64,000 nt of DNA from Gonocerus acuteangulatus (Eukaryota; Arthropoda; Insecta; Hemiptera; Coreidae). Positions 20,626 to 31,382 of the stretch are shown one piece after another (position 1 is the first letter of the stretch; every line of letters begins with the position of its first letter). The translations under genes were made by a program, and so were the position numbers. Location: the NCBI GenBank assembly GCA_946811695.1, contig OX328130.1:77725581-77789580 (forward strand), read 5' to 3'. The notes under the pieces were generated by a model that was not told the DNA's origin, ran no database searches, and saw only the letters and a program-made list of their open reading frames with translations.

Positions 20626-21454
20626 CAGTTCCTTGCTATATATGTGTGAATCCAGGTCAGATCAAGACGATATTTAACTCTAGATTGACCTGAGCAGTCA
20701 TTTTGACTGGTCGTGCAATTTTAATTCTAAATTCCTACTACATATAACATTTCCTTTCCTTAATGATGTTATGTCTTCTGTAGCTATAAGTAGAGAATAC
20801 ATTTAATCAACTTAATCTTACTTTATATATATATTAGTAAAATATATATTTTTTGTTATTGACATTTATACCAGTAGCAGGTCTGGTAAATCTAGTGTTA
20901 AAACCCCACCGTCTCGATAAAACCCTTAAAAAGCCCTAGTTTGAGTCGAAGAGTATAACTCCCTACCAGTTCGGCCTGTAGGTCAATCTCCCGGGACCAT
21001 GAGAGGATGGGTGTATTTACCCGAAGAAGGGTTCTGGACATTGTCCAACATTCGAACAGCATTTGGCGTTTCCTACCTGCTCCACTTTTCCAGTTCAATA
21101 CCAATCTCTCTTCTACCACGTCAATATCCTCACATGAATTCTTCCGCTTTTCGAGGAAATGGCCGGAAATAGACGGATATTGTTAAAAACAGTGTTTTGG
21201 GGAAATTTGGGAGGTAATGTGTTTACTAGAAATACAGCTTAAAAATAAAAGAAAATAACGAAAATACTTTTAATGCCAACTACGAAATATTTATTGATTT
21301 ATGAACATCCGCATCTAAAGCGATTCGTCCAGCACAATAATCAAAATGCCATCCGATTACAACTATTTAATAAACTTAACTAAAATTCAAAAGCCATGAA
21401 AAAAATTGCAATGAAAAAAAAATATTGCGAAACATTCTCTTTTACATGAACTTA

Positions 21455-21460
<6 letters not shown>
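20626..21460. other. unannotated region
   Basis: Ordinary AT-rich sequence. A GC-richer island at about 20895-21125 includes an open frame on the minus strand (20898-21119, 73 residues) with no domain I recognise. I would not call it a gene without expression or homology evidence. Confidence 0.4.

Positions 21461-21524
<64 letters not shown>
21461..21524. repeat. (AT)n microsatellite
   Basis: About 32 AT units. AAAAGAGAA on its right and TTCTCTTTT on its left make the whole tract the loop of a longer weak dyad. Confidence 0.93.
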
Positions 21525-21530
<6 letters not shown>

Positions 21531-21950
21531 GAATTGAAAGAATACTCCTAAAAGTATTTTCTCTTTTTAGAGTACATTCTTATTTAGAGAATCACTGAAA
21601 TTATGCCTAATAATCTAATAATGAATTTTGAGAACACAAAAAAAATGTATTATGAGAAATTATAATTTTTTATTTTTATTAGAGAAATACTGCTTTTATT
21701 TTAACAATTTTTACACATTACAAAGTTTTACTGTTAAGTCTTTATTCATTTAATTTTTGTCATGGGGCTCTAAAGATACAAAAAATACGTCAACAAGCCA
21801 TGTTTGTTGTGCGGGCTTCCTATCCAGAGATGTAAGTGGAAGTAATGAAGTGATTTTTGTACAAAAGAAATAAATGATATTAACTTTCAAAAAAAAACCT
21901 GCAGTCTTAGCTATCTACAGCTGAAAATGAAAATAAGGAAAGGGGTGTTG
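21525..21950. other. spacer with one diverged 100-bp satellite copy
   Basis: Around 21788-21860 the sequence CAACAAGCCATG, then GCGGGCTTCCTATCC, resembles a lone decayed unit of the adjacent 100-bp array. Nothing else is supported. Confidence 0.5.
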
Positions 21951-21954
21951 TGGG

Positions 21955-22622
21955 GGTCATGAAATACACGGCACTGGCTTCCAACAAGCCCTGTGTGTAG
22001 TAAGGGCTTGCCTATCCCCAGAGTTTAGTCGACATAGGGAGACAGTGTTGGGAAGGACAAGAAATACAGGACACTAACTCCAACAAGCCCTGTGTGTAGT
22101 AAGGGCTTGCCTATCCCCAGAGTTTAGTCGACATAGGGAGACAGTGTTGGGAAGGACAAGAAATACAGGGGCACTAACTCCAACAAGCCCTGTGTGTAGT
22201 AAGGGCTTGCCTATCCCCAGAGTTTAGTCGACATAGGGAGACAGTGTTGGGAAGGACAAGAAATACAGGGGCACTAACTCCAACAAGCCCTGTGTGTAGT
22301 AAGGGCTTGCCTATCCCCAGAGTTTAGTCGACATAGGGAGACAGTGTTGGGAAGGACAAGAAATACAGGGGCACTAACTCCAACAAGCCCTGTGTGTAGT
22401 AAGGGCTTGCCTATCCCCAGAGTTTAGTCGACATAGGGAGACAGTGTTGGGAAGGACAAGAAATACAGGGGCACTAACTCCAACAAGCCCTGTGTGTAGT
22501 AAGGGCTTGCCTATCCCCAGAGTTTAGTCGACATAGGGAGACAGTGTTGGGAAGGACAAGAAATACAGGGGCACTAACTCCAACAAGCCCTTTGTGTAGT
22601 GCGGGCTTGACTATCAACAGAA
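21955..22622. repeat. 100-bp satellite, about 6.6 copies
   Basis: CAACAAGCCCTGTGTGTAGT starts at 21982, 22081, 22181, 22281, 22381, 22481 and 22581. AAGCCCT and AGGGCTT in each unit form a 7-bp stem around TGTGTGTAGTA. The inner copies are almost identical. The first and last are diverged, the usual picture of homogenisation by unequal exchange. Confidence 0.95.
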
Positions 22623-22624
22623 GT

Positions 22625-23112
22625 AAGGCGAATATATGAGTCTAGTGCGCTAGGGGTATTGTTTTCACGCCTGCATATATGAGTCTGAGCACGGGGAGCA
22701 GTGCCTTTTATGCCTGCGAATATGCGCCTAGAGCGCTGTGGGCAGTGCTTTTCTCGCCCGCATATATTCGTGTAGAGCGCTGTGGGCACTGCTTTTCTCG
22801 CCCGCATATACGCTTGTAGAGCGCTGTGGGCACTGCTTTTCTCGCCCGCATATACGCTTGTAGAGCGCTTTGGGCACTGTTTTTCTCGCCCGCATATACG
22901 CGTGTAGAGCGCTGTGGGCACTGCTTTTCTCGCCCGCATATATGCGTGTAGGGCGCTGTGGCCACTGCTTTTCTCGCCCGCATATATGCTTGTAGAGCGC
23001 TGTGGGCACTGATTTTCTCGCCCGCATATACGCGTGTAGAGCGCTGTGGGCACTGCTTTTCACGCCCGCATATATGCTTCTAGAGCGCTGGAGGTACAGC
23101 TTTTCCCTCCCG
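22625..23112. repeat. 44-bp minisatellite, about 11 copies
   Basis: The unit is GAGCGCTGTGGGCACTGCTT, TTCTCGCCCGCATATACGCT, TGTA, with starts such as 22819, 22863 and 22907. GAGCGC and GCATATATGC are short dyads in it. It is GC-rich. Since 44 is not a multiple of three, the minus strand gives three long overlapping frames (22574-23053, 22708-22983, 22728-23147) that are repeat products and not genes. Confidence 0.94.
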
Positions 23113-23742
23113 CTCTCAGAGCGTTTGAAGATTGAACTACTGCACAATACTGTCCCACTACTAAGAAGAATCTAGTGGGATATTTTGAAACATCAGCATA
23201 AGCAGAAGTAATACTGTATACAGCCATATTCCCAAGACCTGACACTCCAGGTAATGTTACACCTTCGTCATTCTTACAAGAAGGATAAATGTAATTCTCC
23301 CCTAGAAATGTTGAGAGAGGGGGGGGGGCGAAATTCCCCAACCAACTGCTTACAATCATCTCCTGATTTATATATTTCATTTTTCATTTCTCCATCCTCC
23401 TGCCTTTGATAAATGGAAGTTCTGAACATTTCTTACGCTTATAAAGCATATCTGCTATTAGTGGCATGCTGTAGGGACCACAATGCTGCGTATATATGTT
23501 ACATTTATACAATTATGGATAACCACTTTTTCGTTTATTATACAACAGCATTTATACAGTGCTCACAAACATCTGGAGCACTTATGGAAGCATTATGAAG
23601 CACTTACTATCTTCTTAGTTTGTCTTGCGGTTTTGTGCAAGGCCCTCGCTAAATCGATGGTGGAAGCAACATAAGGCATGCGGTATTGCATGCTTATAGA
23701 AACTTAAATATCCTAAGTTTCATGACTTTTCACCTACATCAG
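23113..23742. other. unannotated spacer
   Basis: No feature. The short frames at 23060-23674 show no recognisable motif. Confidence 0.45.
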
Positions 23743-23745
23743 TTA

Positions 23746-23988
23746 GGCCCGGCGCACACTGAAGAAAAAGGTTTCGTGAAGCTGTTTGCAACGCATAGAT
23801 AGAAAACCATAGGTTGTTACACCTAGAGTTTCAAGAAACATAAGTCCCGGTGCACATTGAAGAAACCGGGTTTATGTAATTGGTTTCTTGAAACCCAAGT
23901 TACTGCAAACTCAGCTTCATGAATCTGGGTTTCTTGAAACCGATTTCACGAATTTCATGAAACCAGTTTCTTCTTTGTGCACAGGGCC
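23746..23988. mobile_element. PIF/Harbinger-like MITE (243 bp)
   Basis: The ends GGCCCGGCGCACACTGAAGA and the complement of TCTTCTTTGTGCACAGGGCC form imperfect terminal inverted repeats. TTA stands on both sides (23743-23745 and 23989-23991), matching the 3-bp TTA/TAA target of PIF/Harbinger elements. An internal copy of the end motif, CCCGGTGCACATTGAAGAAA, lies near 23847. The interior is a set of GGTTTCTTGAAACC-type dyads. No transposase. Confidence 0.72.
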
Positions 23989-23991
23989 TTA

Positions 23992-24306
23992 GTGTGACAA
24001 AGTGCAAATGATTTTCTAATTCTTTGCATCACCTGTATGCTGACTTCAGCTCGTGTTAACATAAAGAAAATAAGAATCCTAGCCTCTCTCTCTACTTGCT
24101 CCCATCCTCTTACCAGGCCAGTAATTCTAATAATTATACATAACAACATGTTGTCTGTTATTTAAAGCTCTTTCTATGATTCTTCATGCAAAACTCTTCC
24201 CCGATACGACCTTTCAGCGGACGGATGCTCCTTGGGGCGCAAGACTACTCTACTGCTCAGCTAAATATTCCTAAATATAGCCTGTTCAAATAGATCAAAT
24301 GTGTTG

Positions 24307-24310
<4 letters not shown>
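23992..24310. other. unannotated spacer
   Basis: No supported feature. The minus-strand frame at 23955-24149 begins in the MITE and has no recognised domain. Confidence 0.45.

Positions 24311-24388
<78 letters not shown>
24311..24388. repeat. compound (CT)n(AT)n microsatellite
   Basis: CT repeats to about 24346, then AT repeats. The frame of Tyr-Ile and Arg-Glu repeats on the minus strand is this tract translated. Confidence 0.95.
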
Positions 24389-24396
<8 letters not shown>

Positions 24397-25139
24397 ATAA
24401 TGTAATAGACTCGTTACTTATCCAAACATTATGGCTGGTTTGGTCGAATAGCTTTATCGATGTTCTGTTTTTGAAAATAACTTTCATCCGTAAAGTAATT
24501 ACAGTACGTCCGGTTCAAATTACCATCGCAATCCGACGCCCATAATATATAAATAAAAAACAACTAAAAAAAAAAAAACAAGAACTGGCTGACCTTTTCT
24601 GATATATTTTGCGCTGATACCTGTGGGAGTATTCCCTTGGAATTATTCAGGGGGATTGAGCTTAATTAAAGAAATTTATAAATATTAAACTGAGATATAT
24701 TCAGCTTTAGTAATACATAATACAATAAGATCAGAAAAAGTACTAAATGAGAAAGAAAACATATTATTAATGACCTCCCATTCTTTAATATTTAATTTAA
24801 TTCTTCGACACGTTTCATTCGTTTTAATATTCTCTACCTAAATCTTTTTAATTGACGTGAGTTTAGTTTGAATACTCGCTTTATAATGATGGTCATTATA
24901 AGGCATATAGAATTTATGTTACATTTCTGCATTTAAAAAAATATATTAATTTATTAAAAAATAAATAAATTAATTGCTTGTTATACCTTTGCAACATTAG
25001 AGATGGAGTTTAATATTTTTACTAATGCAGTAATATCGTAGTCTGAATGAGATTCAGAGCTAGGCCAGTTATATCACACAAAAAGTAAAAATGAAATTTT
25101 GATAACTAGATGAAGGGTATTAATTAATAATCCCAACAA
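24389..25139. other. unannotated AT-rich spacer
   Basis: No coding, RNA or repeat feature could be supported. Confidence 0.5.
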
Positions 25140-25230
25140 GGATGAGGAATAACCCTTCACAGCTGTACAACATACTTATATTTCAACGTTTCGGACCGAT
25201 CGTCCATCTTCAGGCAATCTACAATAGTAT
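25140..25230 (-). repeat. possible Penelope-like retroelement terminal fragment
   Basis: On the minus strand the sequence reads CCTGAAGATGGACGATCGGT, then CCGAAACGTTGAAATATAAG. The layout CTGAAGA, a GGAC/GTCC stem, then GAAAC resembles the conserved end segment and hammerhead-like motif of Penelope-like elements. The base pair closing stem II is mismatched and I could not place stems I and III. The family link is from memory of such motifs, so it is tentative. Confidence 0.35.
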
Positions 25231-25528
25231 ACTCATTACTAGAAACTGCAGAAAACAAGCTTTATAATTACTATCAACCATAAACCTTAAATCATCTACT
25301 GCAATTATTACATTTTATTAATTTAATTTTATCAATTATTAAAAATTAAAAAAATATTTAAGTGAGAAAAAGATTGCGAAACAATAACTATAATATGGAA
25401 TTAGTGTGAAACACAGGAACGGGTTTATTGTATTGCGTATACGTTTATTTCTTGACCCCGCTTTGAAGAAATTTTAAATTTACCCGATGCTTGGAGAAAA
25501 TTTCCTTCCCAACTTCTTTTCGTTCCCA
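25231..25528. other. unannotated AT-rich spacer
   Basis: No supported feature. Confidence 0.5.
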
Positions 25529-25547
25529 ACACACACACACACTCACA

Positions 25548-25620
<73 letters not shown>
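25529..25620. repeat. compound (AC)n(AT)n microsatellite
   Basis: AC repeats with two TCAC interruptions to about 25584, then AT repeats to 25620. The Thr-His, Leu-Thr and Ile-Tyr frames here are artefacts of the tract. Confidence 0.95.
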
Positions 25621-25624
<4 letters not shown>

Positions 25625-25827
25625 GAGGATTATGATGTATTATACAACGCTCCACAGTCAGAAAAAACGTCTTTACCTTAAAGGACTATGAGTGTTTTTT
25701 TAACACAATTTTATAAGTTTTCAATTCATTAAATTTGACGAATTATTATTTATTATTAATCTTTACTTTTGATTAAATGCACTGCAATTTCATGAAATTT
25801 TGGAATAATAAAATAACAGTTAGCTTT

Positions 25828-27345
25828 TGCGGGTCTGATATTCCTAGAGTCCATACCCGCACGACTTAGCTTTCGGATAAGGTAAACTATGCATCTAAGC
25901 CCGCACAACTGCGAGTGTGATAACTTATTTGCTAAAACCCATACAATTTAGATTTCCAGGAGGTCTCTTATGCTGTATGTCGAACCCGCTTTCCGGGTTT
26001 AGTTTTCTATGTATGCAACCCCGCACAACTTAGCTTTGCGGGATTAGTATTATATGTATTGAACCCCGCACAACTTATCTTTGCGGGTCTTGTATTCTAT
26101 GTATTCATTCCCGCACAACTTAGCTTAGTGGGTCTAGTATTATATGTATCCAACCCCGCACAACTTAGCTTTGCGGGTCTTGTATTCTATGTATTCATTC
26201 CCGCACAACTTAGCTTAGCGGGTCAAGTGTTATATGTATCCAACGCCGCACAACTTAGCTTTGCGGGTCTTGTATTCTATGTATCCAACCCCGCACAACT
26301 TAGCTTTGCGGGACTAGTATTATATGTATCCAACCCCGCACAACTTAGCTTTGAGGGTCTTGTATTCTATGTATTCATTCCCGCACAACTTAGCTTAGCG
26401 GGTCAAGTGTTATATGTATCCAACGCCGCACAACTTAGCTTTGCGGGTCTTGTATTCTATGTATCCAACCCCGCACAACTTAGCTTTGCGGGACTAGTAT
26501 TATATGTATCCAACCCCGCACAACTTAGCTTTGAGGGTCTTGTATTCTATGTATCCAACCCCGCACAACTTAGCTTTGCGGGTCTTGTATTCTATGTATC
26601 CAACCCCGCACAACTTAGCTTTGCGGGACTAGTATTATATGTATCCAACCCCGCACAACTTAGCTTTGCGGGATTAGTATTATATGTATTGAACCCCGCA
26701 CAACTTACCTTTGCGGGTCTTGTATTCTATGTATTTATTCCCGCACAACTTAGCTTTGCGGGACTAGTATTATATGTATCCAACCCCGCACAACTTAGCT
26801 TTGAGGGTCTTGTATTCTATGTATTCATTCCCGCACAACTTAGCTTAGCGGGTCAAGTGTTATATGTATCCAACGCCGCACAACTTAGCTTTGCGGGTCT
26901 TGTATTCTATGTATCCAACCCCGCACAACTTAGCTTTGCGGGACTAGTATTATATGTATCCAACCCCGCACAACTTAGCTTTGAGGGTCTTGTATTCTAT
27001 GTATTCATTCCCGCACAACTTAGCTTAGCGGGTCAAGTGTTATATGTATCCAACGCCGCACAACTTAGCTTTGCGGGACTAGTATTATATGTATCCAACC
27101 CCACACAACTTAGCTTTGCGGGTCTTGTATTCTATGTATTCATTCCCGCACAACTTAGCTTAGCGGGTCAAGTGTTATATGTATCCAACGCCGCACAACT
27201 TAGCTTTGCGGGTCTTGTATTCTATGTATCCAACCCCGCACAACTTAGCTTTGCGGGTCTTGTATTCTATGTAGCCAACCCCGCACAACAAGGCTTTGCG
27301 GGAGTAGTATTATATGTATCCAACCTTCCACAACTAAGTTCTGCA
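25828..27345. repeat. 45-bp minisatellite, about 33 copies
   Basis: The unit is CCGCACAACTTAGCTTTGCG, then GGTCTTGTATTCTATGTATC and CAACC. CCCGC and GCGGG in each unit can pair. Copies are decayed from 25828 to 26030 and regular afterwards. Variants (TCTTGTATTC against ACTAGTATTA, CATTC against CAACC, GAGGG, GTCAAGTG) recur in ordered blocks, so higher-order units exist. Because 45 is a multiple of three, one plus frame stays open for 430 codons (26059-27351), with 15-residue repeats of the type NPAQLSFAGLVFYVS. I treat this as a repeat; coding is possible but unsupported. Confidence 0.93.
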
Positions 27346-28006
27346 ACATAGGACTTCTTATCGCTGACGAAGTTTATTTGCCCGTTAATCAAATAATCGG
27401 TAATAACTACATTTTTAATTTTAAGTATTTCCGTCATTTATTTATCTTTTTTATATGGTATATTTCTAACTAGGTTAATATTGATAAGTGCTTCTCTGTC
27501 ACAGTGTAAATGTTAGTCCAAGCCACCATTACTGTAAGTATTAGAGTTTGTAATAAGGAAAATGTAACCCTCCTGCTATTTTTAGAGGTAATATATCTCA
27601 CATTACATGAATTGTTGCTATAAACTATCTCAAAGTTATCATTTTCAGTTATCTCCTAACGTCAGTGACAGTTTGTGTTATCTTATGAAAGTTGCAACAT
27701 ATAAGGGGATATAAGTGAGTAAAAGTGTCGTATCCTAGAAGAAAAAGGGATAATCCGATTTTCTAACTAATAGTGCTCCATCAATTCCGCGGTGACAATG
27801 ACAGATGGGACCCACGTGGTCGCGGATTTCAAGATTGATCAGAAGGTGTAGACTAGCGTTAATGGAATGATGTACAACGCATTGGAAAGCCTTTTACTTT
27901 ATGCCAATCTTAGCGGGTTTCCTTGTGAGGATGTTTCTAGGGTTCATTTTCTCCCCTGGGAGGAAACGGCGATGTCTGAAAGCTAAACTCTTAATGATGC
28001 TCCAAT
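27346..28006. other. unannotated spacer
   Basis: No feature supported. The composition from 27760 to 28000 is less AT-rich and may be low-copy sequence. It ends at the target site of the hAT-like element. Confidence 0.5.
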
Positions 28007-28486
28007 CAGCGTAGGGCACAAATCAACTAAATGATTGACAAATCGATTAAATTTTACTTATGAATAATTAATCATTTGGTAAAATAAGTTAATCGCAACT
28101 CGAGTTAATCATTAATAATAAGTCATATTAATCATATATGAAGTTAGTAATCAATCGATCGTTACTAGTAAATCATTGATAGTCTTTTGATCATGATGTA
28201 CTGTTATAGAGCAAGTCGCTAGTTACTAGTTAACCATCAATCATAAATCAAGGCCTTTTTTTAGTCTTTAATCATTAATCTGAGTAGGGCTAATGAGTAA
28301 TCATCCAACATTAGTCAAAGAATGTTTAATCAATAATCATCAATCATCAATCATAGGCTAGAAAGCAGTTAGTCGTCAGTCATTAATCATGGAGCAATAT
28401 GATTCATCAATCATCAATCGTTACTCACATCCCGATTACTGATTCAATCATTAGTCACGAAATTAATCAAAGTTTGCCCTATTCTG
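28007..28486. mobile_element. hAT-like MITE with perfect 8-bp target duplication
   Basis: The ends CAGCGTAGGGCACA and TTTGCCCTATTCTG are imperfect inverted repeats, CAG.(A/G)TAGGGCA, in the style of hAT elements. The 8-mer GCTCCAAT stands exactly on both sides (27999-28006 and 28487-28494). The body of 480 bp is nearly all degenerate repeats of TGATTAAT/AATCATT in varied spacing. No transposase. Its plan resembles the 15162-17486 element, whose body is made of ACTAAA. Confidence 0.85.
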
Positions 28487-28494
28487 GCTCCAAT

Positions 28495-29826
28495 GCTAAT
28501 AAAAACACTGTAGAACAAGGGGCGGGAAGAAAACTACTGATGATTATCCTTTAACCAGTTATTCTCATTTGCAAAAATAGTTTCACAGTTAAATAAAACG
28601 TAATCAAGTGAGTCAAAACAACGTTGAGGGCTTTCTATGTTGGCATGAACCCAGGCTGCTTCTGATGAATTTTCCCGTGCTTCATCATAACATTATTATA
28701 CCATTTCAGAATAGCTCAGAAGTGCTACATTACTTCAAACTGTGTATTGACTGATTCAAACAATTTAGCCAGTGTTATCTCGTGGTTTTAAACAATACCT
28801 AATTTATTGTAAGGATTAGAATACCAAGATAATACACTGGAAAGGTAATTCCCTTGGCAGACATCGGTTTTTCGGCACCTGCTACCTATCTTTATATCTC
28901 CAGCAAAACGAAAATTATTTTATAATTTTTATTTCAGAGGATTGAAAAAAAAAACTTGTTTTGGAAGAAAAATAATTTTTCTTCAAATTTTTTCGGTTAT
29001 CAATAGGCATTTCACCCTTAATAGCCAAGTAACTGTCAACTTCCTTATTATGTTATGAAAGTTTATTAAACTGACGGAGCTTTACTGAAAGTGGAGGTGG
29101 TGTTTGAAACCTTGAGCGGAAACAGTAAAAAAGTCCGATTCGCAGGAACTGCTTCATCTTAGCGCGGTTACGTACATCTTGAAGAAATGGAATAGATTAG
29201 CATCACAAATCACAGGAAACTGACAGTAGCCAACTTACACAGAAGCGGATAATTCTTAATCTGTATAAGTCAATACAATTATGTACTGAAAACGAACTTA
29301 CTCTTTGACTACTGCTGAGAAGGCTCTATTCTAAAGAACCAAAAATTCGTGGTCATTTTAAGTATCTTGTTTTACTAACGAATTCGTTTTACTGTTATAA
29401 TCAACTGTAAATATGTGCTTCATGGCGAATAAAATTTCACTCTTTTGTGGGTTTAATCTTTCTATAAAATAAGAAATAACGATAACTTCAGTTGGAGGCT
29501 ATGAGGAAGGTTATATAGACTCAGAAGAATTCAAAACAAACTTCGTCATCATAATTAGCCACAGCCATCTTGATTTCCACAGCCACTCCAAACTTATTAT
29601 TACCAATACTATTCACCGTTTCTTAGCTTATTTTACTACTATACTAATTTTAATGATAAATGCAATTTAAAACAAGAAAAAATCAATTAAAAAGACAAAA
29701 AAAGAGAAAACCCCTTTCAAAACAACAAAACAAACATTTTTTAAGTTTTAAGCGCTGATATCTCTGATGGACGTTGCCCCATCGAATATTGCTTCAGAAC
29801 CTTTTTTGTAGAGAATTTAGTAAGCA
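28495..29826. other. unannotated region
   Basis: 1.3 kb of AT-rich sequence with no open frame above 60 codons, no terminal repeats and no tandem structure that I can see. Confidence 0.5.
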
Positions 29827-29945
29827 TTCGAATGGTTGCTTTCCACTTAGCAATTTCCTAACCGTTATTGAGATATTTACGAAAAATGTGTGAAGATCCG
29901 AAAACGTTTCATGTCTATTAATACATTTTTTTTTCGCATACTTCC
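29827..29945 (+). repeat. dispersed repeat F5, copy 1
   Basis: CTTTCCACTTAGCAATTTCC, then TAACCGTTATTGAGAT and GAAGATCCGAAAA, matches 35861-35985 in the same orientation with scattered changes. The minus-strand frame over it has no domain. Confidence 0.55.
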
Positions 29946-30214
29946 TTAACTCCATATATAACCAAAATTTAAACATCTTAGTTAGAATTAATTTCCCAGT
30001 TGTAGAAAATATTTCAATTGAATCCCGCGATTCTAAGTACTCATAAAAATATTATGACTTACAAAAATATTGATTCCACTTTTCTCAGGAACGGTTACGG
30101 ATATCGCCTTATAAATGGTTTCATTCGTTTTCTTATGTTAAGAAACCTATAAAACAAGTACCTGCAAGCATATAAACACAAAAACGTAAGCGTTACAATT
30201 TTTTTTGCGCGAAT

Positions 30215-30355
30215 TTCGCCCCAAACACGATCTTCCCGTGGGCGGATTCTGCTGGTTAACGAACCTGACCTTTTAAATTAGACGAAAGATTTTTGTACCA
30301 AATTTCGTTAAAATCGGACCATTTTTGAGCTTGCTAGAGCGCGAAAAGACAAGCA
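30215..30355 (-). repeat. dispersed repeat F1, diverged copy
   Basis: GGATTCTGCTGGTTAACGAAC and ACCAAATTTCGTTAAAATCGG correspond to the minus orientation of F1 (compare 35405-35480). As at the other F1 sites, the copy abuts an (AT)n tract on its right. Confidence 0.5.
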
Positions 30356-30372
30356 TATATATAAATATACAC

Positions 30373-30442
<70 letters not shown>
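30356..30442. repeat. (AT)n microsatellite, interrupted
   Basis: AT repeats with ACACAC and ATGTAT interruptions. The Ile-Tyr frame on the minus strand is an artefact. Confidence 0.93.
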
Positions 30443-30445
<3 letters not shown>

Positions 30446-30454
30446 AATTTGGGC

Positions 30455-30590
30455 CACCTATATTTTCGTGATCTATAAGGTCTGAAACGTGGAAGTTTCT
30501 AATCGGCACTTCCGGATTGCGTCATGAGGTCAACCTCATAAGCGGGTTCTCCCTATGGAGATATGGAGTAACCGCGCTAAAAAGTTCCCG
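30455..30590 (+). repeat. dispersed repeat F6, copy 1
   Basis: TCTGAAACGTGGAAGTTTCT, AATCGGCACTTCCGGATTGC and GTCATGAGGTCAACC recur at 30925-31050 in the same orientation, down to the CGCTAAAAAG end. The two copies are about 470 bp apart. Confidence 0.75.
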
Positions 30591-30924
30591 AAAAACAAAG
30601 ATTTTGATGAATAACCTGAATTTTGTTTATGAACCCATTCTGGAACTGTTTTAAAATGAATATAGTAATTTAGTTTACTTTACGATGGTTTTATTGATTG
30701 GTTTTATTTACCATAAACCATGTTTCAGTAATTACTACTTATTCATAAAAAAAAACCACGATCGACATAAAAATACGACATTTGAATTTACTCTGTTTCT
30801 GTTGGGATCACCAAAATAATGCTTTAAATTTGTATGTAAAGGGTTCAACGGATAAAAGTATGAACCATTCAGGAGGTTCTAGTAGACCAAAAGTGAAACT
30901 AGAAAGTTTGTATAATGTATATAA

Positions 30925-31050
30925 ATATATCTGTAGATTCTGAAACGTGAAATTCTCTAATCGGCACTTCCGATTTGCGTCATGACGTCAACCAGCGTGG
31001 TTCCTTCCTATAGAGGGAAGGCGGAACCCCGCTAAAAAGGAAGTTGGCTC
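30925..31050 (+). repeat. dispersed repeat F6, copy 2
   Basis: TCTGAAACGTGAAATTCTCT, AATCGGCACTTCCGATTTGC and GTCATGACGTCAACC pair with copy 1. The right part has its own dyad, CCTTCCTATAGAGGGAAGG. Confidence 0.75.
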
Positions 31051-31254
31051 ATTATAAATATTGAAACATTAATGATTGTAAGTCATACAACTTGCTTAAA
31101 TTTGAAGCCGTTGAATGAGCCATTCAGCATTTCCGACAGAGCTATGTTTAAACCGAGTTTTCAATGAGTTAGTCAACGTTTCGTAGCAAATGTTTTGCAG
31201 CATTTAGTTATGTCCTGATTCGCCGAAAGCTAATGAATGAAAAGCAGAAAGTAC

Positions 31255-31382
31255 GTTCAAGTTCCCGTAGAAGACTTGATCCGTGTCGGCTTTTCTTCCA
31301 AGTCCTTTGAAGTAAGACTTAATTAACACTTAAGCCGACAAAGTTCTTTACTTTGTCCTGACTTAGCGGAAACACGTGTATC
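31255..31382 (+). repeat. dispersed repeat F7, copy 1
   Basis: GTCGGCTTTTCTTCC, AAGCCGACAAAG and ACTTTGTCCTGACTTAGCGG correspond to 33415-33510 in the same orientation. The GTCGGCTT and AAGCCGAC parts also form a dyad. Confidence 0.55.

Noticed and set aside
20898..21119. 73-codon minus frame in a GC-richer island
   Set aside because: No domain, no splice or promoter context, and no repeat partner. It is too weak to call.
22574..23147. Overlapping minus-strand frames of 91-159 codons
   Set aside because: They are products of the 44-bp minisatellite. The three frames show the same repeated peptide because the period is not a multiple of three.
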